Shown: positions 1-5,409 of the stretch, piece after piece
How positions within the stretch are numbered: the stretch's first letter is position 1
Layout: every line of letters starts with the position of its first letter
Source: JBDREA01 sp043820265
GTDB lineage: Archaea > Altiarchaeota > Altiarchaeia > IMC4 > JBDREA01
Assembly: GCA_043820265.1 (NCBI GenBank)
Contig: JBDREA010000080.1
Coordinates: 1 to 6,048 of the forward strand
Reading direction: 5' to 3'
DNA length: 6,048 bases
Position numbers and translations under genes: made by a program
The notes under the pieces: generated by a model
What the model was told of the DNA's origin: nothing
What the model saw: the letters and a program-made list of their open reading frames with translations, nothing else
Databases searched by the model: none

Positions 1-570
1 GTCCCAGTCGGCGTAACCGGAGCCTCAAACGTCGTAAACATGCTCGCAGGATTCAACGGACTCATGAGCGGATTAGGCATTATAAGCTGCCTATCACTCA
101 CACTCGTTTCCTTATCTTTAGGCCAATACACTTCTGCCTACCTGCTTTTAACAATGGTGGGAGCGCAAGCAGCATTCCATCTATTCAACAGATACCCGGC
201 AAAGGTCTTTCCGGGAGACACCGGAACACTCAGCCTTGGAGCGCTTATAACCGCAGCAATAGTGGTCGGAAACATCGAGTTCTGGGGAGTCCTCTTTCTC
301 GGGGTCCACATCCTCAACGCAACGATGTCTCTTGGAAGCGTTGGGAGGTTCTTCGAAGAGAAGACGTTTCGAAAAGAAAAGTTCTCAGCACTGCACATCT
401 GGGAGGATGGAAGGATCTCCTTTGACGTACTGGAAAAACCGATAACCTTATGCAAGACCTTTCTCTACAAACGACCCCAAATGGAATACGAACTAACAGG
501 CAGGGTATGCACCCTTCACGCTCTTATATCTGTTATCTTCCTATTAGTATTTTACTTCACTACAATGTAG
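1..570 (+). CDS. UDP-GlcNAc:polyprenyl-phosphate GlcNAc-1-phosphate transferase (Alg7/GPT-like), 3' part
   Basis: The frame is open from the first base, so the N-terminal part lies outside the window; 189 residues are visible and the first ATG (base 40) falls inside a conserved motif, so it is not the true start. Visible family signatures are VTGASNVVNMLAGFNG (residues 6-21), the archaeal/eukaryotic GPT version of the MraY/WecA motif, and FPGDTGTLSLGA (residues 70-81), whose Asp lies in a conserved cytoplasmic loop of the active site. Hydrophobic segments lie around residues 25-55, 78-110 and 172-187. Known family role: transfer of GlcNAc-1-phosphate from UDP-GlcNAc to dolichyl (polyprenyl) phosphate at the membrane, the first step of lipid-linked glycan assembly. 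The next gene starts 7 bp after the stop, so they are probably co-transcribed. The exact sugar substrate is inferred from the family. Confidence 0.88.
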   Translation, partial: VPVGVTGASNVVNMLAGFNGLMSGLGIISCLSLTLVSLSLGQYTSAYLLLTMVGAQAAFHLFNRYPAKVFPGDTGTLSLGALITAAIVVGNIEFWGVLFLGVHILNATMSLGSVGRFFEEKTFRKEKFSALHIWEDGRISFDVLEKPITLCKTFLYKRPQMEYELTGRVCTLHALISVIFLLVFYFTTM

Positions 571-577
571 ATGCACA

Positions 578-1240
578 ATGGAATTGGACATAGAGCACGA
601 CGAAACAAAAAGGCTCCTGATAGTCAGCCCCCACACAGACGACGGAGAAATCTCCTGTGGAGGAACAATAGCAAGATTCGTTGAGGCAGGCTGGGACGTG
701 CACTACATCGCACTCTCCGCATGTGAAAAATCGGTTAGGCTTTCTCTTCCAAAAGACACATTACGGATCGAGTGCCGCGATGCAACCCAAAGCCTGGGAA
801 TCCCAAAGGAGAACGTCAAGATCTATGAATTCGAAGTCCGAGACTTTCCAGACCAACGTCAGGACATACTTGAAACGTTTGTGAAGATTTGGGAGGAGAA
901 GAAGCCAAACATAGTCATAGGACCCTCAAGCCACGACGTGCACCAGGACCACATCACGACCAGAAACGAGATCTTAAGGGCCTTTCGGCAGTGCACGATC
1001 CTCGGATTCGAGCTCCCCTGGGATTACATCTCCTTTGAGACACAGTGTTTTGTGCCTGTAACAAAGGATCACTTGGAAAAGAAGATGAAGGCGATGAAAT
1101 GCTATAAGTCGCAGTCTCACCGGGGGGGATACATGAACGACGACTACATACTCGGTCTTGCCCGCACAAGGGGTTCCCAGATAAAGGCCGAATACGCCGA
1201 ATGCTTTGAAGTCATCCGCTGGGTGATGCGCCGTGTCTAG
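578..1240 (+). CDS. PIG-L/LmbE family zinc-dependent N-deacetylase
   Basis: This 220-residue protein has the usual family length. Near the N-terminus it carries SPHTDDGEISCGGTIA (residues 17-32), the PHxDD(G/A)E...GG signature. By family knowledge H19 and D22 bind the metal and D21 is the general base. The third ligand motif is SSHDVHQDHITT (residues 117-128), where H122 and H125 match the conserved HxDH. No signal peptide or membrane segment is seen, so it should act in the cytosol or on the inner membrane face. Family members remove acetyl from GlcNAc in lipid-linked or small-molecule substrates (GlcNAc-PI, mycothiol-type, chitobiose). The neighbouring GlcNAc-1-P transferase makes a GlcNAc-lipid a reasonable inferred substrate. 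There is no clear Shine-Dalgarno; with a 7-bp gap to the previous stop, translation is probably coupled. A run of seven G lies at 1122-1128. Confidence 0.9.
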   Translation: MELDIEHDETKRLLIVSPHTDDGEISCGGTIARFVEAGWDVHYIALSACEKSVRLSLPKDTLRIECRDATQSLGIPKENVKIYEFEVRDFPDQRQDILETFVKIWEEKKPNIVIGPSSHDVHQDHITTRNEILRAFRQCTILGFELPWDYISFETQCFVPVTKDHLEKKMKAMKCYKSQSHRGGYMNDDYILGLARTRGSQIKAEYAECFEVIRWVMRRV

Positions 1241-2330
1241 TGTCTGGCTTGACATCATGACCACCAAGCAGGTGTGGTTTCTAGGAACACTAGCCGAATA
1301 CCTAAACGACAAAGGCATCGAAACCTGGGTGACGATACGCCACTACCAGGAAAACACTGAAGTACTCGACAGAGCAATCGAATCAGGCCGTTTCTCTTTT
1401 TCATATGATAAAAGCGGAGTCCACGGAGGACAAAGCCTTAAGGGAAAATGGGAGTCCTACATCAAGCGCTGCGACTACCTCGCCAAAGGACTGAAAGAGC
1501 GCGACATCGGATGCGCATTTTCGCTGACAAGCCCCGAGATGGCCCGCGTCGCATACGGATTCCAAGTGCCTCACGTCACGACGAGCGACACCCCATTCGC
1601 TGACGCAGTAAATAGACTTACTCTTCCAATGTGCCAGAAGCTCGTCTTGTCGTGGCTCTTCAAGCCCGAAGAATTCACTAAGTACGCGATTGCAGAAGAA
1701 GACCTCGTCTACTTCAAGGGAATCGACGAAATCGCCTGGACCAAAGACTACGAACCTGATCCAAAGGTGCTCGACGAGATCGGGCTCAACCCAGACAAGC
1801 CGATCGTCGTCGTCAGGGCCCTGAGCCCGCACTTCGCAGTATTCGCCCACCTCTTTGACGAATTCGAGACAGGGATCGAGGGGATCATAAAGGAACTCCT
1901 CGAAAAGACTTCAGCGGACACTCAGATAGTCGCAATACCCCGCTACGGCGAACAAGGTCCCATCCTAAGAAAAGAATTCGGCGACAAGATAAAGGTCGTA
2001 GATCATACTGAAGGACCGAGCCTCACAAGCCAGGCCGACGTCTTAATCGCAGCAGGCGGCACAATGAACCGGGAAGCAGCGCTCCTCGGCACCTTCGCCA
2101 TCACGATGGACCCAATGGCATACGACCTCGTCGGCGAAAAATGGCTCGCAAAAAAGGGATTACTGATGCCCACCCACGACCCAACCGAAGCAGCAGCCAA
2201 AGCGATCGAACTAATAGAAAACGAAGACCTAAGAAAACAAGTAAAAAAGAAAGCAGCCAAAGTCCGAAAACAACTAGAAGACCCGACGCCAGTATTCTAC
2301 AAAGAAATAAAGAAATTTTTGGAACAATAG
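1233..2330 (+). CDS. DUF354 family protein (predicted GT-B-fold glycosyltransferase / epimerase-like)
   Basis: 365 residues, close to the usual DUF354 (COG1817) length. I chose the GTG at 1233 rather than the ATG at 1257 because the family's N-terminal strand, VWLDIMTTKQVWFLG (residues 4-18), lies upstream of that ATG. The GTG start overlaps the deacetylase stop by 8 bp, indicating translational coupling. The C-terminal half holds AGGTMNREAALLGT (residues 274-287), the glycine-rich nucleotide-sugar-side motif of the family, preceded by LTSQADVLI. This layout resembles MurG and UDP-GlcNAc 2-epimerase folds. No membrane segment is seen; the C-terminus is strongly basic (roughly residues 330-365). 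The biochemical activity of DUF354 is not firmly established. The position after GPT and PIG-L suggests it adds or modifies a sugar on the same lipid-linked intermediate, as Alg13/14 does in eukaryotes (inference). It ends one base before the convergent minus-strand gene. Confidence 0.85.
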   Translation: MSSVWLDIMTTKQVWFLGTLAEYLNDKGIETWVTIRHYQENTEVLDRAIESGRFSFSYDKSGVHGGQSLKGKWESYIKRCDYLAKGLKERDIGCAFSLTSPEMARVAYGFQVPHVTTSDTPFADAVNRLTLPMCQKLVLSWLFKPEEFTKYAIAEEDLVYFKGIDEIAWTKDYEPDPKVLDEIGLNPDKPIVVVRALSPHFAVFAHLFDEFETGIEGIIKELLEKTSADTQIVAIPRYGEQGPILRKEFGDKIKVVDHTEGPSLTSQADVLIAAGGTMNREAALLGTFAITMDPMAYDLVGEKWLAKKGLLMPTHDPTEAAAKAIELIENEDLRKQVKKKAAKVRKQLEDPTPVFYKEIKKFLEQ

Positions 2331-2331
2331 A

Positions 2332-3102
2332 TTAATCCACCTTCCCCCATATTGTCCCTGTATCAATGTGTTTTTCTGGGATTCCTTCAACTGGTCTCAT
2401 GTAATTTATCGTAACTTCGAGGTTGAATGGTTCTCCTGCTTTGAGGGTGTGGCAGTTTTCTCCTATTAACATCAAGTTATTTCCTGGTGTGATGCTGTTG
2501 TTTTTTGGGTCCTCCAAAACCAAGTGACAGTTTGACTCGCTAAGTTTCTCAACGGCTGATGCAGAAATAATATTGATTGTAGCCCCAGCACCATTAGTGA
2601 ACACTAGATGGAAGCTCCCATCAGAATTTACAGATAAAGACATGAGCTGAGGTTTTATTCTTTCAAAATCCTGAGCGGAAGTACCGCCAGAATATGGATC
2701 CATAGTCAAGTAGTCCAATCCTATGAGTAAAACCGTTGCAATCACAATTATTGCCACAATCTTCTTTTCACTTTTAAACTTGAACAAAAGCATTCGATAG
2801 ATTAGATAGGATAGAAGTATAAAGTAAACTATGGAGATTATGGCGATGGCATTGTCAGGAAACATACTCCCAGGTATAGAAAAAAACATCAAAGGTAGGA
2901 CTAGTAGACCTATAAACAAAATCCAAAACCCCCCCAGAAGACTTGAGCGTGGATGCATCATAGCATAACCCATAAAACCATAGGCATACCAAAACATCGA
3001 AAAAAGACAGAAGAACACAACAAAAAACGAGAGGAAAGACGAAACCCATCCTTCCTTCTTTTTTGACTCCCCGACAATCGATTCATCTTTCATTTTCTTC
3101 AT
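2332..3102 (-). CDS. Multi-TM membrane protein with C-terminal RGPVE-type domain (uncharacterised)
   Basis: 256 residues. A lysine-rich N-terminus (1-18) is followed by hydrophobic segments at about 20-46, 55-76, 84-106 and 114-131, then a soluble domain at 144-256. The domain aligns by eye with those of the 158-aa and 466-aa neighbours: FERIKPQL, LVFTNGAGATI, a first Cys (C192), ITPGNNLMLIGENC (second Cys C217), GEPFNLEVTINY, and a DTGTIWGKVD end. The two cysteines could form a disulphide if the domain faces outward. Charge rules give an ambiguous topology, because the basic stretch KFKSEKK after the third segment and the basic N-terminus disagree. The start ATG overlaps the upstream stop (ATGA, 3099-3102), with GGTGGA just upstream as ribosome site, so it is coupled to the 158-aa gene. 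I do not recognise a named family. A G7 run lies at 2929-2935. Confidence 0.82.
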   Translation of the reverse strand: MKKMKDESIVGESKKKEGWVSSFLSFFVVFFCLFSMFWYAYGFMGYAMMHPRSSLLGGFWILFIGLLVLPLMFFSIPGSMFPDNAIAIISIVYFILLSYLIYRMLLFKFKSEKKIVAIIVIATVLLIGLDYLTMDPYSGGTSAQDFERIKPQLMSLSVNSDGSFHLVFTNGAGATINIISASAVEKLSESNCHLVLEDPKNNSITPGNNLMLIGENCHTLKAGEPFNLEVTINYMRPVEGIPEKHIDTGTIWGKVD

Positions 3103-3121
3103 TCCACCGGCCCCCTTATTG
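3098..3121 (-). repeat. 24-bp direct repeat at gene junction, copy A
   Basis: This 24-bp stretch is identical to 3571-3594. Read on the minus strand it encodes the end of one protein (ending IRGPVE), the stop, a GGTGGA ribosome site and the ATG of the next gene in an ATGA overlap. The corresponding segment in the 466-aa gene (around 4584-4602) encodes the same residues with different codons, so identity between the two copies points to recent duplication or gene conversion rather than protein constraint alone. Confidence 0.85.
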
Positions 3122-3575
3122 TACCGCGTTCATTATAGATTTCCCCATTAGCTATTTGGTAGTCTATTTTCACATTCAGAGATACAGGGTCTCCTGGTTC
3201 TTCTTCCGTGAAGCAATCTGTTCCGATGACAAAGAAATTTTCTTCCGGCATTATTTGTTTTAAACTACCTTCCATAAGTTGTAGTTCGCATTCTCCCCCA
3301 AGATCTGTTGATGCAATACCACCAAGGAAGAAAATATTTTCTCCGGCCTTGTTCCTGAAAACAAATTTGCTTTCCCCATTTGAATTGAGAAGAATCCCTG
3401 CTAACACTGGATCTATGGTAGAGAATCCTTGAGAAGTTATTGCAACCTGATTGCCCTTAGAACCCATTATAAAATCTAAAGACAGCAATCCAAAAACAAC
3501 CATAATCCCTATGGCATACACAAAGACATATTTCACGACCAATCTGAAATTAATAATGTCTTTAATCCTTTTCAT
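3099..3575 (-). CDS. Single-TM protein with extracytoplasmic RGPVE-type domain (uncharacterised)
   Basis: 158 residues: a basic N-terminus (MKRIKDIINFR), one membrane anchor at about 13-33, then a domain at about 46-158 predicted to face outward by the positive-inside rule. The domain has the block order seen in the two sister proteins: GFSTIDPVLAG, KFVFRNKAGENI, Cys96, MPEENFFVIGTDC (Cys121), GDPVSLNVKIDY and ERGTIRGPVE at the extreme C-terminus. It is the minimal version of the family, just anchor plus domain. It starts in an ATGA overlap (3572-3575) with the stop of a short remnant upstream, and ends in an ATGA overlap with the 256-aa gene. The ribosome site GGTGGA is part of a repeated 24-bp junction sequence. 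The domain looks beta-rich and resembles the C-terminal halves of pilin-like archaeal surface proteins (weak, by eye). No function is assigned. Confidence 0.8.
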   Translation of the reverse strand: MKRIKDIINFRLVVKYVFVYAIGIMVVFGLLSLDFIMGSKGNQVAITSQGFSTIDPVLAGILLNSNGESKFVFRNKAGENIFFLGGIASTDLGGECELQLMEGSLKQIMPEENFFVIGTDCFTEEEPGDPVSLNVKIDYQIANGEIYNERGTIRGPVE

Positions 3576-3594
3576 TCCACCGGCCCCCTTATTG
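3571..3594 (-). repeat. 24-bp direct repeat at gene junction, copy B
   Basis: This is the second copy of the junction repeat, identical to 3098-3121. Here it joins the end of the 71-bp remnant to the start of the 158-aa gene. The copies lie in the same orientation 473 bp apart, so recombination between them would remove or duplicate exactly one gene unit. Confidence 0.85.
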
Positions 3595-3642
3595 ATCCTG
3601 ATTGATTGTTTGGTGCCATTTTGTTCTTGTTATCCTTTTCAT
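3572..3642 (-). pseudogene. Collapsed fourth paralogue, or 15-codon leader peptide, before the 158-aa gene
   Basis: The minus strand begins ATGAAAAGGAT (from 3642), the same start as the 158-aa gene (MKRI...), but that frame stops after 17 codons. A second frame, from ATG at 3619 to TGA at 3572, reads MAPNNQSGSIRGPVE; its end is the family's conserved C-terminus. The simplest reading is a family copy whose middle was deleted out of frame, leaving its first few and last ~10 codons. Alternatively the 15-codon frame is translated: a TTTATTTA box lies about 27 bp upstream of its ATG, which would make it leaderless, and its stop overlaps the next start (ATGA), which could couple translation. Sequence alone does not decide between these. 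Confidence 0.5.
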
Positions 3643-3650
3643 TAAATAAA
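3642..3650 (-). promoter_or_regulatory. Candidate TATA box for the 158-aa/256-aa genes
   Basis: The minus strand reads TTTATTTAA here, immediately after the terminator hairpin of the upstream gene. The box centre is about 27 bp before the ATG at 3619 and about 70 bp before the 158-aa start. It may simply be the T-rich tail of the terminator; no clear BRE is seen. Confidence 0.35.
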
Positions 3651-3676
3651 GTAAAGAGGGGGATGGGTGTCCCCCC
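3644..3676 (-). terminator. GC hairpin with T-rich tail after the 466-aa gene
   Basis: On the minus strand GGGGGG (3676-3671), an 8-nt loop and CCCCC (3662-3658) form a five-pair GC stem, followed by TCTTTACTTTATTT. It begins 8 bp after the TAA of the 466-aa gene. Both intrinsic and T-tract archaeal terminators would fit, and it would separate the upstream unit from the 158-aa/256-aa pair. Confidence 0.6.
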
Positions 3677-3684
3677 GTTGTTTA

Positions 3685-5085
3685 TTATACTTCCGTTGTT
3701 TCTTCTGGTTTTTTTCTTGGTCTTCTTCGTTTTTTGATTTTTCCTGCCAGCCCGAGCATTGCTGCTCCGCCTGCTGCAATCAAGATCACTGGATTCACCC
3801 AGGTGTAGTCGAGTTCTTCTAGGTAGATGAATTCGTGAAAGCCGCTCATAAAGATGAGGGCTAATATTAGAAGGTAGATCGACCCGACTCCTGTTAGGAG
3901 GTTCTTTAGGTTTTTTAGGTGACTGCTTAACTCCTTGAGTTTAGCTGTCCTTTGTAGTTCTGTCGTAAGCAATTTGAATCCATAGATTGAAGCTGCCCCA
4001 AGGACTGCCGCTTCGATCAACCAGCCGCCGCCTACAAGGTTTACAGCCAGGCTTGCCGGCTTATACACTGTGTTCAGCGTATTTAGTGTGTAAACAGACA
4101 TTGCTGAAAGAGTGAATACCCAACTGACAGGCGCTGCTACGATGCTTGTGATACTTCCTTTGACTTCGGCTTTCTTGTTGTGGTTGTCGACGTAGTAGAG
4201 GCATATTCCTCCAACGAGCAGATACATTGCTGCTTCGATAGCCCAGGCGTACCTGATGCGGTCCGGGTAGTCGAATTCATAGTTGGCTAATCCGTTCAGG
4301 TGGAAGTGTAATCCGAAGATTATTATCAGCTGGCTTGCGATGATGAATACGACCCCATAGACTGCGAGGATGTATAGTAAGTTAGAATCGATGTGACCCT
4401 TGATTCGCGCGCAGGCATCTGCGACGATTACAAGGCCCATTAATCCAATTACCACCCACCAGCTTCCGAAGTCAAAAGCCTTGTAGTATCCTCGGCTTCT
4501 GGAGGACCGATAGCTGGGATAACTTCTACTGGTCGTGGGATGGCGCTTGGTGTAGTCGTATTTTCCATCCCCAGAAATTGTTTCAACCGGTCCGCGAATC
4601 ACCCCCCTATCTGTGTGGGTGGAAGTTGTCCTTCCGATCGTCAACTCATATTCGATTGACACATCCATGGAGATTGGATCACCGACTGGTCTACGTCCGC
4701 ATGTATCGGCGTTTATCTCAAAGTTGTCTCCAGGAGAAACCTTCCTTGGCATAATAGCATTCACTATACAGCGTTTGTCTGTGTCCTGGTTGTAGACTAC
4801 TGCTTTTTCGACGTCTATTGTAGTACCTGCCCCGTTTGTGAAGACTCCTCGGAATTCCTCACCTAATACAGTAGCTGCAAGCTGGGGTTTTACGCGACTA
4901 AAGCCGCTTGCTGTGACTGCTGTACCCCCCATGTTGAAGATTCCAAACTGCCACGTGACTAATCCAATGATTGAAAACAAAACGATCACTGGAATCAGTG
5001 TGCGAAATATTCCAGACGTATCCATCTTCGAAATTAATGACGTTTTCTTTGTTCCTTCCTCTTCGTCTTCGTAGTATTCTATCAT
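3685..5085 (-). CDS. Eight-TM membrane protein with N-proximal extracytoplasmic RGPVE-type domain (uncharacterised)
   Basis: 466 residues. An acidic N-terminus (YYEDEEEG) precedes TM1 (about 27-47). A large outer loop (57-168) carries the shared domain: GFSRVKPQLAAT, GVFTNGAGTTI, Cys106, VSPGDNFEINADTC (Cys129), GDPISMDVSIEY and DRGVIRGPVE. A Ser/Tyr/Arg-rich linker (about 175-202) follows, then seven more hydrophobic segments at about 208-226, 236-259, 280-299, 312-334, 344-370, 396-416 and 430-448. The tail is very basic (KIKKRRRPRKK). Basic residues after TM2, TM4, TM6 and TM8 fit an N-in/C-in eight-TM topology with the domain outside. The start is supported by GGAGGTG five bases upstream. 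It lies 18 bp after the 44-aa gene, so they share a transcript. No family is recognised for the multi-TM part; a transporter or surface-assembly role would be a guess. Confidence 0.82.
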   Translation of the reverse strand: MIEYYEDEEEGTKKTSLISKMDTSGIFRTLIPVIVLFSIIGLVTWQFGIFNMGGTAVTASGFSRVKPQLAATVLGEEFRGVFTNGAGTTIDVEKAVVYNQDTDKRCIVNAIMPRKVSPGDNFEINADTCGRRPVGDPISMDVSIEYELTIGRTTSTHTDRGVIRGPVETISGDGKYDYTKRHPTTSRSYPSYRSSRSRGYYKAFDFGSWWVVIGLMGLVIVADACARIKGHIDSNLLYILAVYGVVFIIASQLIIIFGLHFHLNGLANYEFDYPDRIRYAWAIEAAMYLLVGGICLYYVDNHNKKAEVKGSITSIVAAPVSWVFTLSAMSVYTLNTLNTVYKPASLAVNLVGGGWLIEAAVLGAASIYGFKLLTTELQRTAKLKELSSHLKNLKNLLTGVGSIYLLILALIFMSGFHEFIYLEELDYTWVNPVILIAAGGAAMLGLAGKIKKRRRPRKKPEETTEV

Positions 5086-5090
5086 TTTTT

Positions 5091-5097
5091 CACCTCC
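5091..5097 (-). promoter_or_regulatory. Shine-Dalgarno of the 466-aa gene
   Basis: GGAGGTG on the minus strand, five bases before the ATG at 5085, is a near-perfect match to the archaeal 16S 3' end and fixes the start. Confidence 0.85.
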
Positions 5098-5103
5098 GAG
5101 AGT

Positions 5104-5238
5104 TTATCCACCCCACATGCAGTGTATGAAGTTTGTGGGTAGGGGGACTATCCGCATTCCTTTACCTTCTTCTTTTACGATTATGAAGTGTAGTTCAGGT
5201 TTTGGTTTACTGTGTGATTGTTTTGGTTTTGAAATCAT
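5104..5238 (-). CDS. 44-residue protein of unknown function
   Basis: The start at 5238 is chosen because GAGGTG sits six bases upstream. A longer in-frame version from 5319 would begin upstream of the transcript start predicted from the TATA box and lacks a ribosome site. The protein has a Lys/Pro-rich N-terminus (KPKQSHSKPKPE, residues 4-15), a central hydrophobic/charged stretch (LHFIIVKEEGKGMRIVPLP, residues 16-34) that could form a beta hairpin, and a C-terminus with Cys, Met and Trp (HCMWGG). No signal peptide or membrane segment is seen. It is the first gene of the unit with the 466-aa membrane protein (18-bp gap), and the two ribosome sites are nearly the same sequence. No homologue is recognised. 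A small partner or regulator of the membrane protein is possible but unproven. Confidence 0.65.
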   Translation of the reverse strand: MISKPKQSHSKPKPELHFIIVKEEGKGMRIVPLPTNFIHCMWGG

Positions 5239-5244
5239 ATTTTT

Positions 5245-5250
5245 CACCTC
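5245..5250 (-). promoter_or_regulatory. Shine-Dalgarno of the 44-aa gene
   Basis: GAGGTG followed by six bases and ATG on the minus strand decides the short start at 5238 over the longer alternative at 5319. Confidence 0.75.
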
Positions 5251-5327
5251 GGAAAAACCTTTTAGGGTTTTCTTGTTAGGTTCCTTTCCCGAACGGTTTA
5301 AGAGAACAGAGCTGCACAATTTGTTAG

Positions 5328-5337
5328 TATATAAAAA
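5328..5337 (-). promoter_or_regulatory. Archaeal TATA box for the 44-aa/466-aa unit
   Basis: The minus strand reads TTTTTATATA, a strong TATA-box match. With the usual ~26-bp spacing the transcript should start near 5306, giving a leader of about 70 nt before the ATG at 5238. The purine-rich position expected for BRE is occupied by pyrimidine-rich sequence, so BRE is weak. The 170-bp gap 5239-5409 holds this promoter, the tandem repeats and a leader with a weak inverted repeat; no other gene is seen there. Confidence 0.65.
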
Positions 5338-5343
5338 GAAACC

Positions 5344-5371
5344 TTTGGACGGTTTGGACGGTCTTGGACAG
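5344..5371 (-). repeat. Three tandem TTGGAC-type repeats upstream of the TATA box (candidate operator)
   Basis: The plus strand reads TTTGGACGG twice in exact tandem (5344-5352, 5353-5361), then TCTTGGACAG (5362-5371). On the transcribed side these are three GTCCAA units ending just upstream of the TATA box, the place where archaeal activators bind. The ~9-10 bp period puts each unit on the same helix face. The adjacent winged-helix regulator is the obvious candidate binder (inference). Confidence 0.5.
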
Positions 5372-5409
5372 TCAAAGAAACAAGGTTGCTGCTGTTTTGG
5401 GGGTTTTGT

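Noticed and set aside
2003..2260. Antisense open frames within the glycan genes (also 1401-1850, 974-1318, 138-455)
   Set aside because: Low-complexity, Ser/Pro/Arg-rich shadow frames opposite well-supported genes, with no ribosome site.
2855..3049. Alternative minus-strand frame overlapping the 256-aa gene, possibly linked through the G7 run
   Set aside because: Cys/Phe-rich shadow of a hydrophobic coding region; the main frame is continuous and ends in the conserved domain, so no frameshift is needed.
5254..5271. Inverted repeat AAAACC/GGTTTT in the leader of the 44-aa gene
   Set aside because: Only six mostly A-T pairs around a six-base loop; too weak to call a riboswitch or thermosensor without covariation.
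5239..5319. N-terminal extension of the 44-aa protein to an ATG at 5319
   Set aside because: No ribosome site, and the ATG lies upstream of the transcript start expected from the TATA box at 5328-5337; the internal ATG at 5238 has GAGGTG.
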